NCBI GenBank assembly: GCA_022735835.1
Contig: DYZU01000133.1
Location: forward strand, 1-38,005
Direction of reading: 5' to 3'
Length of the DNA stretch: 38,005 nt
Origin: Thermincola sp.
GTDB taxonomy: Bacteria; Bacillota; Thermincolia; Thermincolales; UBA2595
The position numbers were made by a program, and so were the translations under genes. Under the pieces are notes generated by a model that did no database searches, had not been told where the DNA came from, and saw nothing but the letters and a program-made list of their open reading frames with translations. Below, piece by piece: positions 16,439 to 25,155 of this stretch (within the stretch, counting starts at the first letter, position 1; each line of letters begins with the position of its first letter).

Positions 16439-17350
16439 TCAATCTTCAAAAAGGGCATCCACAAACTCCGCCGGATTGAACTCTTTTAAATCGTCAATTT
16501 TTTCGCCTATTCCTACGAATTTAACCGGGATATCAAGTTCGGCTTTAATGCCGATAACCACTCCGCCCTTGGCCGTCCCATCCAGCTTGGTAAGCGCTAT
16601 CCCGGTAACCCCGGCAGCTTCTGCAAAGAGCTTCGCCTGGCTGATGGCATTCTGGCCTGTAGCGGCATCCAGCACCAGCAATACCTCATGAGGGGCGCCG
16701 GGCATTTCCCTGGAGATAACCCGAAACACTTTCTTCAATTCCTCCATCAGGTTGGTCTTGGTATGAAGCCTCCCCGCGGTATCTATGATCAATACGTCCG
16801 ATTCCCTGGCTTTGGCGGCCTGCACTGCATCATAAACCACGGCGGCCGGGTCGGCCCCCTCTTTATGTTTGATCACGTCACAGCCGACGCGTTTGCCCCA
16901 TATTTCCAGCTGGTCAATGGCAGCTGCCCGGAATGTATCCCCGGCAGCCAGCAGGACTTTCCTGCCTTCCTGTTTGAGATTGTGAGCGAGTTTCCCGAGG
17001 GTTGTGGTTTTGCCAACCCCGTTAACACCGATGACCACCAGTATCGCCGGTTTACCCCCGAGATTTAAAGCGCTTTTTTCATCCCTCAAAATTTCCTTAA
17101 TCAGCTCTTTTAGTACATTTTTCAGCTCAGAGGCATCTTCTATTCTTCTCTCTTTGACAGCCTTTCTCAGGTTTTCCACCAGTTCCATGGCCGTGGTGAC
17201 ACCCACATCAGCCTGGATCAACAGTTCCTCAATCTCGTCGTAAAGCTCCTCGTCAATCTTTTTGCCTCCGCTGACCAGGTTTTCTATTTTATTGAAAAAA
17301 CCCTGTCTGGTTTTAGTCAAACCCTCTTTTAGTCTGGAAAAAAAACCCAT
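16439..17350 (-). CDS. ftsY: Signal recognition particle receptor FtsY
   Basis: FtsY is the membrane-associated receptor for the Ffh-RNA complex. The NG domain is complete: [18 protein letters not shown] (P-loop near residues 109-120), [28 protein letters not shown] and [11 protein letters not shown]. There is only a short N-terminal [15 protein letters not shown] segment in place of the long acidic A domain of enterobacteria, which is usual for Firmicutes (303 residues). AAGGAGAG precedes the ATG by 9 bases. The mtnP gene starts 20 bases after its stop, so the salvage operon probably shares its transcript. Confidence 0.96.
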   Translation of the reverse strand: MGFFSRLKEGLTKTRQGFFNKIENLVSGGKKIDEELYDEIEELLIQADVGVTTAMELVENLRKAVKERRIEDASELKNVLKELIKEILRDEKSALNLGGKPAILVVIGVNGVGKTTTLGKLAHNLKQEGRKVLLAAGDTFRAAAIDQLEIWGKRVGCDVIKHKEGADPAAVVYDAVQAAKARESDVLIIDTAGRLHTKTNLMEELKKVFRVISREMPGAPHEVLLVLDAATGQNAISQAKLFAEAAGVTGIALTKLDGTAKGGVVIGIKAELDIPVKFVGIGEKIDDLKEFNPAEFVDALFED

Positions 17351-17393
17351 GTCTAACTACTCTCCTTTTAACTGCAAAACAGTCATCATTTTG

Positions 17394-17422
17394 CTCATAT
17401 TCGGTAATAAAATGAGGGTCAA
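17394..17422 (-). promoter_or_regulatory. Candidate promoter of ftsY overlapping the upstream terminator
   Basis: TTGACC (17417-17422 on minus) and TATGAG (17394-17399) are 17 bases apart. The -35 lies in the distal arm of the terminator hairpin of the preceding gene. The -10 is only a 4/6 match, so this is tentative. Confidence 0.35.
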
Positions 17423-17441
17423 GATATACCTTAACCCTCAT
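17405..17441 (-). terminator. Terminator after the duplicated JAMM-like gene
   Basis: A 12-bp stem (17412-17423 with 17430-17441, one G-U pair) has a 6-base loop and is followed on the minus strand by TTTTATT. It starts 6 bases after the stop codon of the gene it terminates. Confidence 0.85.
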
Positions 17442-17447
17442 ATTGTA

Positions 17448-18593
17448 TCATAACCGGCCTGTTATCTCAATCGGTTTACACAAATTAGTATACTCCTGAG
17501 CCACACCAAATTTGCGGTTGCGTATTTCCGCCTCTTCTTCCGGTGTATTTGCCTCAAAAAACTTTAAGCCCAGTTCCTCATCCTCATCGGCAAGGTCGTA
17601 TACCTCCCTTAGGGCCTTAATCACGGTGGCTCCCCGGACAGCCCCTTCATTATCATGTCCGATGGCAACTATCGGCCTCCCCCACGAACCCGGTCCGGCA
17701 CTGGCGTCGCCGATGTGCATAACCCCTGTTCCCCCCGGATGGGTATGAACAATCACACCATTGGGCGGGATCATACCCGCGTAAATTTCCCGCAGCGATT
17801 TTTGGGAAATGTCAACACAACTGGAGGCCAGAATACGCGAAGGAACATACCCGATTCCGCCAACCACTATACCCCCTTTTTGAGTTATATGCCCGTTCTC
17901 GTCAACCACTCCGATGGCTGCAACTTCCCTGCCCTGCCCAACCTCCATGGATTTGGCCACCAGTTTCCTGGCAAATTCTCCTGATATGGAATTAACATCC
18001 GGTTTTGGTAAAATAAATTGTTTTCTGTTGTTGGTCCTGTAAACCGGCTCTGTTTCCGGGACATCAACAATGTCGAGACCCAATGATAATTCCAGGTATT
18101 TCAGACTGAGCTCCGTTGATGCCCTTAAAACCTCCTTTTCCTCCTCCACAGTGCGTGCCGCCAGAATTTTTAAATCAACTTCTTCCGATTGGGTCGCCAA
18201 GTCAAAATACTCTCTTTGCGGGTAAATAATTCCGATCCCGGCCATTTCTCCATTTTTGACACCTATAGCGATAATAGGAATGTTAAAGAAATCGATCCCG
18301 CTGACATCGGTGATCAGACCCGTTTTGCCGGGCCGGGTAGTTATCATCACCGCATTGGCGGGAAGCATCTCCAGCCCTTCAATTAAGCTCTTTCCTTTCA
18401 TGTCAGTTATGTTGTCAAGAAGTTTTCTCAGAGGTAAACCGCTGAGCCCGCCGAGGACAACGGGAGTCATTCTGTCCACAATGCCCTGTTGGTTCAGCAA
18501 CCCGAAACACCCGGCATTACGCCCCTGGCTGATTTGAACGGTTTTTTCTACGAGTTTTTCCGCGATATATCTGGCAATTCCCTTTACTTGCAC
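17448..18593 (-). CDS. Unrecognised two-repeat protein with a JAMM-like motif
   Basis: I do not recognise this 381-residue protein. It is an internal duplication: residues ~5-175 and ~205-375 share the same order of segments. Examples are IAEKLVEKTVQISQGR against FARKLVAKSMEVGQGR, and EYFDLATQSEEVDLK against EVYDLADEDEELGLK. The second copy carries HTHPGGTGVMHIGD, with His283, His285 and Asp296 at JAMM metalloprotease spacing (H-x-H-x10-D). The first copy has Thr85, Arg87 and Ser98 there and would be inactive. The usual JAMM Ser is His, and I see no clear upstream Glu. There are no signal peptide or membrane segments. The start is a GTG with GGGGG upstream. It sits between smc and ftsY and has its own terminator. 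Confidence 0.85.
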   Translation of the reverse strand: MQVKGIARYIAEKLVEKTVQISQGRNAGCFGLLNQQGIVDRMTPVVLGGLSGLPLRKLLDNITDMKGKSLIEGLEMLPANAVMITTRPGKTGLITDVSGIDFFNIPIIAIGVKNGEMAGIGIIYPQREYFDLATQSEEVDLKILAARTVEEEKEVLRASTELSLKYLELSLGLDIVDVPETEPVYRTNNRKQFILPKPDVNSISGEFARKLVAKSMEVGQGREVAAIGVVDENGHITQKGGIVVGGIGYVPSRILASSCVDISQKSLREIYAGMIPPNGVIVHTHPGGTGVMHIGDASAGPGSWGRPIVAIGHDNEGAVRGATVIKALREVYDLADEDEELGLKFFEANTPEEEAEIRNRKFGVAQEYTNLCKPIEITGRL

Positions 18594-18708
18594 AAAGTTC
18601 CCCCGTTTCTGGTGAAAGGATGGTACGATGATATTTTTTCCGGGTGTATTTACGGATATGCAGATTAATTAATATGGCCCGGTTTGAAATAATGGCCGGC
18701 TGCCGGGA

Positions 18709-21700
18709 CTAACTGACCTTGCTTATGGCCTCACTTAATTTCATGGAAACCAGTTTGGAAACCCCGGAATCATCCATGGTTACACCGTAAAGAACGTCTG
18801 CCGCTTCCATAGTCCCTTTCCTGTGAGTAATTACAATGAACTGGGTAATCCCCGTAAATTCTCTTAAATAACTGGCAAATTTGTCAATGTTAGCTTCATC
18901 CAGGGACGCTTCAATTTCATCAAGTATACAGAAAGGACTCGGTTTTGTCTTCAGGATCGCGAACAAAAGCGAAATAGCGGTCAGCGCCCTCTCACCCCCG
19001 GAAAGCAGGGAGAGGTGTTGAGTTTTCTTCCCCGGCGGCTGGGCCAGAATATCTATACCGCTTTCCAGCAAGTTTTCGGCATCGGTAAGGATAAGTTCGG
19101 CCCTGCCTCCGCCAAACAGTTTACTGAAAACTTCCCCAAAGTTTTTGTTTATATCCGCAAAGGCTTCCCTGAATTTCCTGGTCATAATCTGGTCCATCTC
19201 TTCTATTACTTTGTAGAGCGATTCTTTTGCCTGCCGGAGGTCGGTATACTGCCCGGTAAGGAAATCATAACGCTCTTTCAAGCGGGCAAACTCGTCAATA
19301 GCCCCGACATTTACACTGCCCAGGGCGCTGATGGCCTCTTTCAGCTCTTTTATTCTGGCAGTCACTTCCTTCCTGTTTTTAATCTCAGTTTTCCTTAATA
19401 CCGCTTCCTCGTAGGAAATTTGGAATTCCTCCGAGAGTTTGAACACGGAGTTATCAATCTCGAACTCTAACCGGGCCTTCCTGACTTCAGACGCATGCAA
19501 CTGTTCTTTGGTAAGGGCTATTTCTTTCGACAGCGTTTTTATGCTGTTTTCTTTTTCCTCAATTCCCGCGGCCTGGGCCAGCCTTTCATTCCTCAGCCTG
19601 TTCAGATCGTCTTCCAGCATCCATCTCCGTTCGCTTAATTCTTTAACCTCCTGTTCATTCCGCGCAATACCGGCTTTTAATAACTCCTCCTGAGACGCTA
19701 AATCCTTGATCTGGTTTTCTTTTCTCCTGGTTTGGGATTCCAAATCCTTTATTGTTTCAGATATCCGGTTCATTATCTGCGTGTAATTGACTTCTTCCTG
19801 ATACAGGGCGGCCAGTTCCACCTTTATCTCAGTTACCGTTTGCGAAAGGCGCAGGCGTTCTTTTTCCCTCCGGGCCACCTGTACCTGCAGTTCCTCGATA
19901 TGTTTCCTGATTTCCCCGTCTTGTTTCAGCAGTTCTTCCAAGCGCAGTTTCTGATTATTAATGCGTTCTCTGGATTCTGCAGTCTCTTTGGTCAGGTTAT
20001 CAGCTTCCTCCTCAACCAGTTTTAGAGTAGTTTGAATTCGGTCTTTTTCCTGAGAAACAATATCTGCATCTTTCTGCAGGGAACTACGGGCAATGTACAG
20101 ATCCTGCAACCGAGACTGAATTTCAGTTATCTGGGCGGAAAATTTATCATAGTCTTCCCGGGTCCTGTCAATAGTGGATGCCAAAGCATTTACTTCTTTT
20201 TGCAGAACTTCTATCCCGGCTTTGTTATCTTCAATTTCCCGTAGACGGCCGAGCAGACTGGACCTGCCTTTTTGATAAACCCCGCCCGTCATGGAACCTC
20301 CCGGATTAACCACATCACCGTCCAGGGTAACTATCTTGCTGCTGTAGTTAAGTTCCCGGGCCAGTTCCGCGGCACATTTTAAGTTTTCCACAATAAAAAC
20401 ATTACCCAGGAGATACTCCATGACACGGGAGTATTTCTCTTCACACTCCACCACCCCGGATGCCACGCCGAAAAATTCCGGCATTCCCTGAAAATTGTGA
20501 TTGCTCCTGGGTCGGCCGGCAGGCTTTATGGAGTTTAAAGGAAGGAAAGTAGCCCGACCCGCTTTATTCTTCTTTAAAAAACCGATGGCTTTTCTGGCAT
20601 CTTCATCACTTTCCGTTATAATGAACTGAAGCGCGCTGCCCAGCGCCACTTCCACGGCGGTCTCGAATTGCTCGGGAACCCTTATTATCTCGGCCACAAC
20701 ACCGCATATATGGCCGCACTTTTTTCCTTTTTTGCTTTCCAAAAGGACTTCTTTTACTCCCCGGTAATATCCTTCATAATCACTCTGCAGGTCCTCCAGG
20801 GCTTTCAGCCGCGAAGACTTATCCTGTAAGGCTTGGCGGGCTTTAATGAGCTCTTCCTGCAGCTTTTTCAACCGCTCATCCAGAAGAGTTTTCTCTTTCC
20901 CAACGTTATTTTCCCTGCCAACCAGGTCTTCAATTTCCCTGTTAATGTCACCGAGCCGTTTTTGAATGTCCCTTTCTTTCCGCCAGGAACTTGCCAGCTC
21001 CTCCGCCAGGGCCGTTTTTTGTTCTTCCAGCTGCCTGATCCGCCTTTGCCGGGTCTGCCATTCAATTTCATCCGAATTAATTGAATTTTTGACGCTCGCT
21101 GTTTCATTGAGCAGGTCAATGATATCCGCCTTCCGTTCCTCAATTTTTTCCTGCTCATTAGAAACAAGCGCTTCAATTTCCAATAATTGTTCTTCCGCCT
21201 GAGACAGCCGGCGTTCCCCGGACTTGATTTTTTCTTTTAATTTCATGAAATATTGCTCATCTTCCTGATGCCGGGCCTTCTCGACCTTTTCCCGTTCAAG
21301 GAGCTCAGCAATTTCTCTGGCTAAATTATTCTTTTGGAGGTCAATGTCTTTCAGCCTTTCGCGGGCAACCGTTACTTCCGCTTCTTTTTTTTCCATAAGA
21401 CCGCAGGTATCGAACAGTTCTTTTTGTAAGCCGGCAAATTCTTCGTCCAATTTGCTTACGGCCAGTTTCTGGCTTTCAATATCCGATTCCAAACTCCTCA
21501 ACAGTGTCTCGGCCTGGATCAGCCCCATTTTGAGTCCGTCATCCCGGGCATTGCTTTCAGCCAGTTTTGCTTTTTGTTCTTCCACCTGGTTTACCAGTAA
21601 ATTTACCTCTAAATCTGCCAGTTCATTTTTGTAACCCAGGTATTCCCGTGCCTTTTCAGACTGTTCCTGTAAAGGCCCGATCTGGGTTTCCAGTTCTCTG

Positions 21701-22284
21701 ATGATGTCATTTATCCTAACCATGTTCTGTTCGGTATCATGCAGCTTTTTCACGGCCTGGGCCTTCCGGTTTTTATATTTTATAATGCCGGCCGCTTCTT
21801 CGATTACCTGTCTCCTGTCTTCGGATTTCGTGCTTAATATTTCATCAATTTTACCCTGGCCGATGATGGAGTATCCTTCTCTCCCTATCCCGGTATCCAT
21901 AAAGAGTTCCTGGATATCCCTCAGCCTGCAGGGAGATTTATTTATTAAATATTCACTTTCTCCAGAACGGTACACCCTGCGGGAAACAGTTATTTCAGAG
22001 TAATCCAGGGGAAAGATAGATGCGCTGTTATCCAGGGTGATGGAAACTTCCGCCATTCCCACAGGCTTTCTCTTATCGCTGCCGGAAAATATCACGTCTT
22101 CCATTTTAGCCCCGCGAAGGCTTTTTACGCTCTGTTCGCCCAAAACCCACCGGACTGCGTCCGCTATATTGCTCTTTCCGCTGCCATTTGGACCAACAAT
22201 GGCAGAAATGCCGGGATTGAACTCCAGCTCCATCTTGTCTGCCAGGGATTTAAATCCCTGTATTTCCAGCCTCTTCAGATACAA
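18709..22284 (-). CDS. smc: Chromosome partition protein SMC
   Basis: SMC is the ATPase of the condensin complex that compacts and separates chromosomes. The Walker A GPNGSGKSNIADAVRW is near residue 31. Long coiled coils flank the hinge at about residues 500-680, with FLPLNSIKP and DGDVVNPGGSMTGG. The C-terminal head has the LSLLSGGERALTA signature and Walker B ILDEIEASLDEAN. The best start is a TTG at 22284, with GGAGAGG 6 bases upstream and the family N-terminus (M)YLKRLEIQGFKSL. An ATG five codons earlier (22299) has no good ribosome site. The length of 1191 residues is normal. It is divergent from cobT; no scpA or scpB is seen here. Confidence 0.97.
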   Translation of the reverse strand: MYLKRLEIQGFKSLADKMELEFNPGISAIVGPNGSGKSNIADAVRWVLGEQSVKSLRGAKMEDVIFSGSDKRKPVGMAEVSITLDNSASIFPLDYSEITVSRRVYRSGESEYLINKSPCRLRDIQELFMDTGIGREGYSIIGQGKIDEILSTKSEDRRQVIEEAAGIIKYKNRKAQAVKKLHDTEQNMVRINDIIRELETQIGPLQEQSEKAREYLGYKNELADLEVNLLVNQVEEQKAKLAESNARDDGLKMGLIQAETLLRSLESDIESQKLAVSKLDEEFAGLQKELFDTCGLMEKKEAEVTVARERLKDIDLQKNNLAREIAELLEREKVEKARHQEDEQYFMKLKEKIKSGERRLSQAEEQLLEIEALVSNEQEKIEERKADIIDLLNETASVKNSINSDEIEWQTRQRRIRQLEEQKTALAEELASSWRKERDIQKRLGDINREIEDLVGRENNVGKEKTLLDERLKKLQEELIKARQALQDKSSRLKALEDLQSDYEGYYRGVKEVLLESKKGKKCGHICGVVAEIIRVPEQFETAVEVALGSALQFIITESDEDARKAIGFLKKNKAGRATFLPLNSIKPAGRPRSNHNFQGMPEFFGVASGVVECEEKYSRVMEYLLGNVFIVENLKCAAELARELNYSSKIVTLDGDVVNPGGSMTGGVYQKGRSSLLGRLREIEDNKAGIEVLQKEVNALASTIDRTREDYDKFSAQITEIQSRLQDLYIARSSLQKDADIVSQEKDRIQTTLKLVEEEADNLTKETAESRERINNQKLRLEELLKQDGEIRKHIEELQVQVARREKERLRLSQTVTEIKVELAALYQEEVNYTQIMNRISETIKDLESQTRRKENQIKDLASQEELLKAGIARNEQEVKELSERRWMLEDDLNRLRNERLAQAAGIEEKENSIKTLSKEIALTKEQLHASEVRKARLEFEIDNSVFKLSEEFQISYEEAVLRKTEIKNRKEVTARIKELKEAISALGSVNVGAIDEFARLKERYDFLTGQYTDLRQAKESLYKVIEEMDQIMTRKFREAFADINKNFGEVFSKLFGGGRAELILTDAENLLESGIDILAQPPGKKTQHLSLLSGGERALTAISLLFAILKTKPSPFCILDEIEASLDEANIDKFASYLREFTGITQFIVITHRKGTMEAADVLYGVTMDDSGVSKLVSMKLSEAISKVS

Positions 22285-22365
22285 TTTGTCCCTCTCCATT
22301 CCAGACTTAGATGTTTATGAATTCTACGAAAGACATTACTTTCCTTCTCAGGCCGCTTTTATCCG

Positions 22366-22405
22366 GCCCGCCAATATTCATAGAAAATATTTTTTATCAG
22401 CGGGC
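22366..22405. repeat. Nested inverted repeat in the smc-cobT spacer
   Basis: Outer arms GCCCGC and GCGGGC (22366-22371 with 22400-22405) enclose inner arms AATATT and AATATT (22373-22378 with 22386-22391). The rest of the 240-base divergent spacer holds another imperfect inverted repeat, GTTCAC/GTGAAC (22436-22441 with 22454-22459). I could not identify a convincing promoter for either gene, nor a cobalamin riboswitch B12 box. Confidence 0.4.
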
Positions 22406-22526
22406 AGGACTTTCGGACCAACTACAGAATGTAATGTTCACAACCCAATAGTGGTGAACTCTTTTATATTTTAATAAAATTCTCAAAATCAAAATCAATT
22501 AATTCCAAAACAAGGAGGAACAAGAA

Positions 22527-23570
22527 ATGAGTTTGCTGGAAAAAACCATTCAACAAATCGGTGACCTGGACAGAGACTCCATGACCAAGACTCAGGAAAG
22601 GCTGAATAACCTGATTAAACCGCCGGGCAGTCTCGGAGTTTTGGAAGAACTGACCTTGCAGCTTAGCGGTATTTATGCCGACCCTATGCCCAAAATAGGT
22701 AAAAAAGCAATCATAGTGATGGGCGGGGATCACGGTATTGTGGAAGAGGGAGTCAGCGCTTTTCCTCCGGTTGTGACAACATTGATGATGCCCCAGTTCC
22801 CCAAGGGGGTAGCCGGAGTCAGCGTTCTGGCCCGACACGCGGGCGCAACCGTCACTGCCGTGGATATTGGGGTAGCATCGCCGGTAGACCATCCCGGTGT
22901 GCTGAACAGAAAAATTAAACCCGGGACGGATAACATGGCCAAGGGGCCTGCTATGTCCAGGGACGAAGCCATTAAATCCCTGGAAGTTGGAATAGAAGTA
23001 GCCACGGAAGAAATAAAAAAAGGCGCCGTCGTTCTGGGCACCGGTGATATGGGGATTGGCAATACCACTCCCAGCAGCGCAATCCTGGCGGTGCTGGGCG
23101 GGTTCTCCCCCGCGGAAGTAACAGGCCGCGGCACTGGCATAAATGACGAGGTCTTGCAAAATAAAGCCAAAATAATTGCCAAAGTTATTGAAATCAACAG
23201 GCCCGATAAAAACGACCCGGTGGATGTCCTGGCCAAGGTCGGAGGCCTCGAAATCGGTGGCATAGCAGGTATAATCCTGGCCGCAGCCGCCCACAGGGTT
23301 CCTGCGGTGGTGGACGGCTTTATCTCCAGCGCGGGAGCGTTGATAGCAGCGCGACTGGCGCCCAAGTCAATAAATTTCATGGTCCCTTCGCACTGTTCGG
23401 CTGAACAGGCTCACCGGGCCATGCTGGAAACTATCGGCTTAAGACCAATGCTGGATATGAAAATGAGGCTCGGGGAAGGTACAGGCGCCGCCCTGGCCAT
23501 AACAATTATTGATGCATCTCTGAAAATACTGCATGAGATGGCCACGTTCCAGGACCTGGGATTGGCATAA
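22527..23570 (+). CDS. cobT: Nicotinate-nucleotide:dimethylbenzimidazole phosphoribosyltransferase CobT
   Basis: CobT activates the lower-ligand base of cobamides by forming the alpha-riboside phosphate from nicotinate mononucleotide. The signature PPGSLGVLE lies near residues 32-40, GGDHGIVEEGVSAFP at 66-80, MGIGNTTPSSA at 175-185, and the catalytic base Glu317 is in RLGEGTGAAL. Residue 174 is Asp where the Salmonella enzyme has Glu, a conservative change. AAGGAGG lies 8 bases before the ATG and 347 residues is standard. No other cobamide genes are nearby, and the next gene is an unknown small protein, so this is an isolated copy. Confidence 0.95.
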   Translation: MSLLEKTIQQIGDLDRDSMTKTQERLNNLIKPPGSLGVLEELTLQLSGIYADPMPKIGKKAIIVMGGDHGIVEEGVSAFPPVVTTLMMPQFPKGVAGVSVLARHAGATVTAVDIGVASPVDHPGVLNRKIKPGTDNMAKGPAMSRDEAIKSLEVGIEVATEEIKKGAVVLGTGDMGIGNTTPSSAILAVLGGFSPAEVTGRGTGINDEVLQNKAKIIAKVIEINRPDKNDPVDVLAKVGGLEIGGIAGIILAAAAHRVPAVVDGFISSAGALIAARLAPKSINFMVPSHCSAEQAHRAMLETIGLRPMLDMKMRLGEGTGAALAITIIDASLKILHEMATFQDLGLA

Positions 23571-23632
23571 AATCTACATAAATTTCGTTTTATTGGGAAA
23601 AGTAAAGTGTAAAAGGTAAAAGGAGCAAAAAT

Positions 23633-24082
23633 ATGACCGAGTTATTGAAAGCTGTCAAATCCTTTGGCCTGACACAGTTTTACTTTTCCCTTTCTGTTGC
23701 TGATAAGGCTGATTTAGACAAATATGCAAAACATCTCTCCTGTTATCCGCGGAGAATTTTAAGCTGCTCCCCGGCCTGTGAAGGCTGCTTCATGGTTACC
23801 AACGGGGCTCAGTTTCTCTGGGCAGCGGCGGCCAATGCCATTCCCGACAAAAAGCTGGATTTCGCCGAGCGGCTGCTGACTCACGCCCTGACCATAGCAG
23901 TTGATACGGAAGACAGGGCCTGGATACATGCCAATCTAGCCCAGGTCTATTACGAAATGCATAAAAACAGACCCGAAGCGGGCAAAAAAAGCATTCACCA
24001 CTGCCGTGAACTGCTCAAGCTCGGTTATATGAAATCATGGGCCCAAAACATGATAGATGAGCTGATGGTGTTTCAGGTCTAA
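23633..24082 (+). CDS. Small cysteine-containing, probably helical-repeat protein
   Basis: Not recognised. The 149-residue protein has four cysteines near the start: C37 and the cluster C45-x3-C49-x2-C52 (CSPACEGC). Next comes an alpha-helical part from about residue 60 that looks TPR-like (FAERLLTHALTIAVDTEDRAWIHANLAQVYYEM is its span, residues ~78-110). It could bind a metal or an Fe-S cluster, but there is no known enzyme fold. GGAGC lies before the ATG. It follows cobT by 62 bases on the same strand, and its end overlaps the convergent radical SAM gene by 4 bases. Confidence 0.75.
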   Translation: MTELLKAVKSFGLTQFYFSLSVADKADLDKYAKHLSCYPRRILSCSPACEGCFMVTNGAQFLWAAAANAIPDKKLDFAERLLTHALTIAVDTEDRAWIHANLAQVYYEMHKNRPEAGKKSIHHCRELLKLGYMKSWAQNMIDELMVFQV

Positions 24083-25155
24083 CCGGGCAGTTCCTTCCTG
24101 CTGACGGAGTAATCAACACCTTTTCCGTCTACTGCCGTTAGTTTGACTATGCCCCTGGGCAAATAAGAGTCGGTTACAGTAGCATATCCAACTATGCCGT
24201 ACTTTTGTTTAAAGTACTCCACATTGCTTCCTTTATGCCCTCTCACAAAAGAAACGTCCTGAGCAGGAACGGTAAGCTCAATTTCGCATGCTTTTTCAAC
24301 CGCGGCCTTTTTCAGCAGGAATTCCACCTGGTCCCTGGCCACTGCCGACTCCACCAGTTCCCGGAATGCGGGATGATATGGTCCCGCTAAAACATCTCCC
24401 TCCAGGTTAATCTGCTCACTTGGCTGGAGACCGATTCTGATTACATTTATACCTGCCTTTTCAAACATCAGAAGCAGTTTCTTACATATTGTTACCGCCT
24501 GGTCTGTAGTCAGCGGAATGTATTCTCCAGTTTCAAACAAATCCGCCAGTCGAGTTCCTTCCAGTACCAGGCAAGGGTAAATCCTGACCAGGTCGGGCTT
24601 AAGACCGATAAGTTCAGAAGCGGTAAAAACATCCTTTTTTTCGGTATCTCCGGGAAGTCCAACCATCATTTGAAATCCCAGGTCCATGCCCCAGGCCCTC
24701 ACGAATGCTGCCGCCCTCAGTACATCCCTGCTGGTATGGCCCCGGCCGGCTTTAAACAAAACTTCGTCATCCATGGACTGGACACCGATCTCCACGGTAT
24801 TTACCCCGTAACTGGACAATAGGGCCATGATTTCTTCCGAAACCGAGTCCGGCCTGGTGGAAACCCTGATACCGTCAATTTCACCTTTCACCAATGATCG
24901 ATAGGCAGGAGTCAAAAGTTCTCTCTGCAACCCCGGGTCAACAGCTGTAAAGCTGCCGCCGTAAAAAGCCACTTCTCGCTTGATTCCCGGCCCGCAAGGC
25001 ATGGTTTTGAGGTAAACCGCTATGAGCGCCGCTACTTTTTCCCGGCCGGGAATGTTTCTTAAGCCCGTTATCTTTTTCTGGTTGCAAAACACGCACTGGT
25101 GCGGGCAGCCCAGGTCGGGAACGAACACCGGGATTATATAGTGAGATTTATTCAT
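24079..25155 (-). CDS. Radical SAM protein, Elp3-like family
   Basis: The radical SAM cluster motif is C17-x3-C21-x2-C24 (CPHQCVFC) near the N-terminus, followed by AFYGGSFTAVDP and VRVSTRPDSVS, which resemble the Elp3/oxygen-independent coproporphyrinogen oxidase-type core. VEIGVQSMDDEVL and MVGLPGDTE are also typical. The C-terminal ~100 residues form a separate domain with ELTVPAQDVSFVRGHKGSN. No acetyltransferase domain is present, so it is not a full Elp3. The reaction is unknown. Its ATG overlaps the rnc stop (ATGA), so it is cotranslated with rnc, an arrangement found in other Clostridia. Confidence 0.85.
   Translation of the reverse strand: MNKSHYIIPVFVPDLGCPHQCVFCNQKKITGLRNIPGREKVAALIAVYLKTMPCGPGIKREVAFYGGSFTAVDPGLQRELLTPAYRSLVKGEIDGIRVSTRPDSVSEEIMALLSSYGVNTVEIGVQSMDDEVLFKAGRGHTSRDVLRAAAFVRAWGMDLGFQMMVGLPGDTEKKDVFTASELIGLKPDLVRIYPCLVLEGTRLADLFETGEYIPLTTDQAVTICKKLLLMFEKAGINVIRIGLQPSEQINLEGDVLAGPYHPAFRELVESAVARDQVEFLLKKAAVEKACEIELTVPAQDVSFVRGHKGSNVEYFKQKYGIVGYATVTDSYLPRGIVKLTAVDGKGVDYSVSRKELPG

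Noticed and set aside
22300-22526. Cobalamin riboswitch upstream of cobT
   Set aside because: I looked for the B12 box and the long conserved core; neither is present, and the spacer is short and AT-rich.
22464-23294. 276-codon open frame on the minus strand
   Set aside because: It is antisense to cobT, which has all catalytic motifs. The composition is aromatic and Gly/Gln-rich as expected for a shadow.
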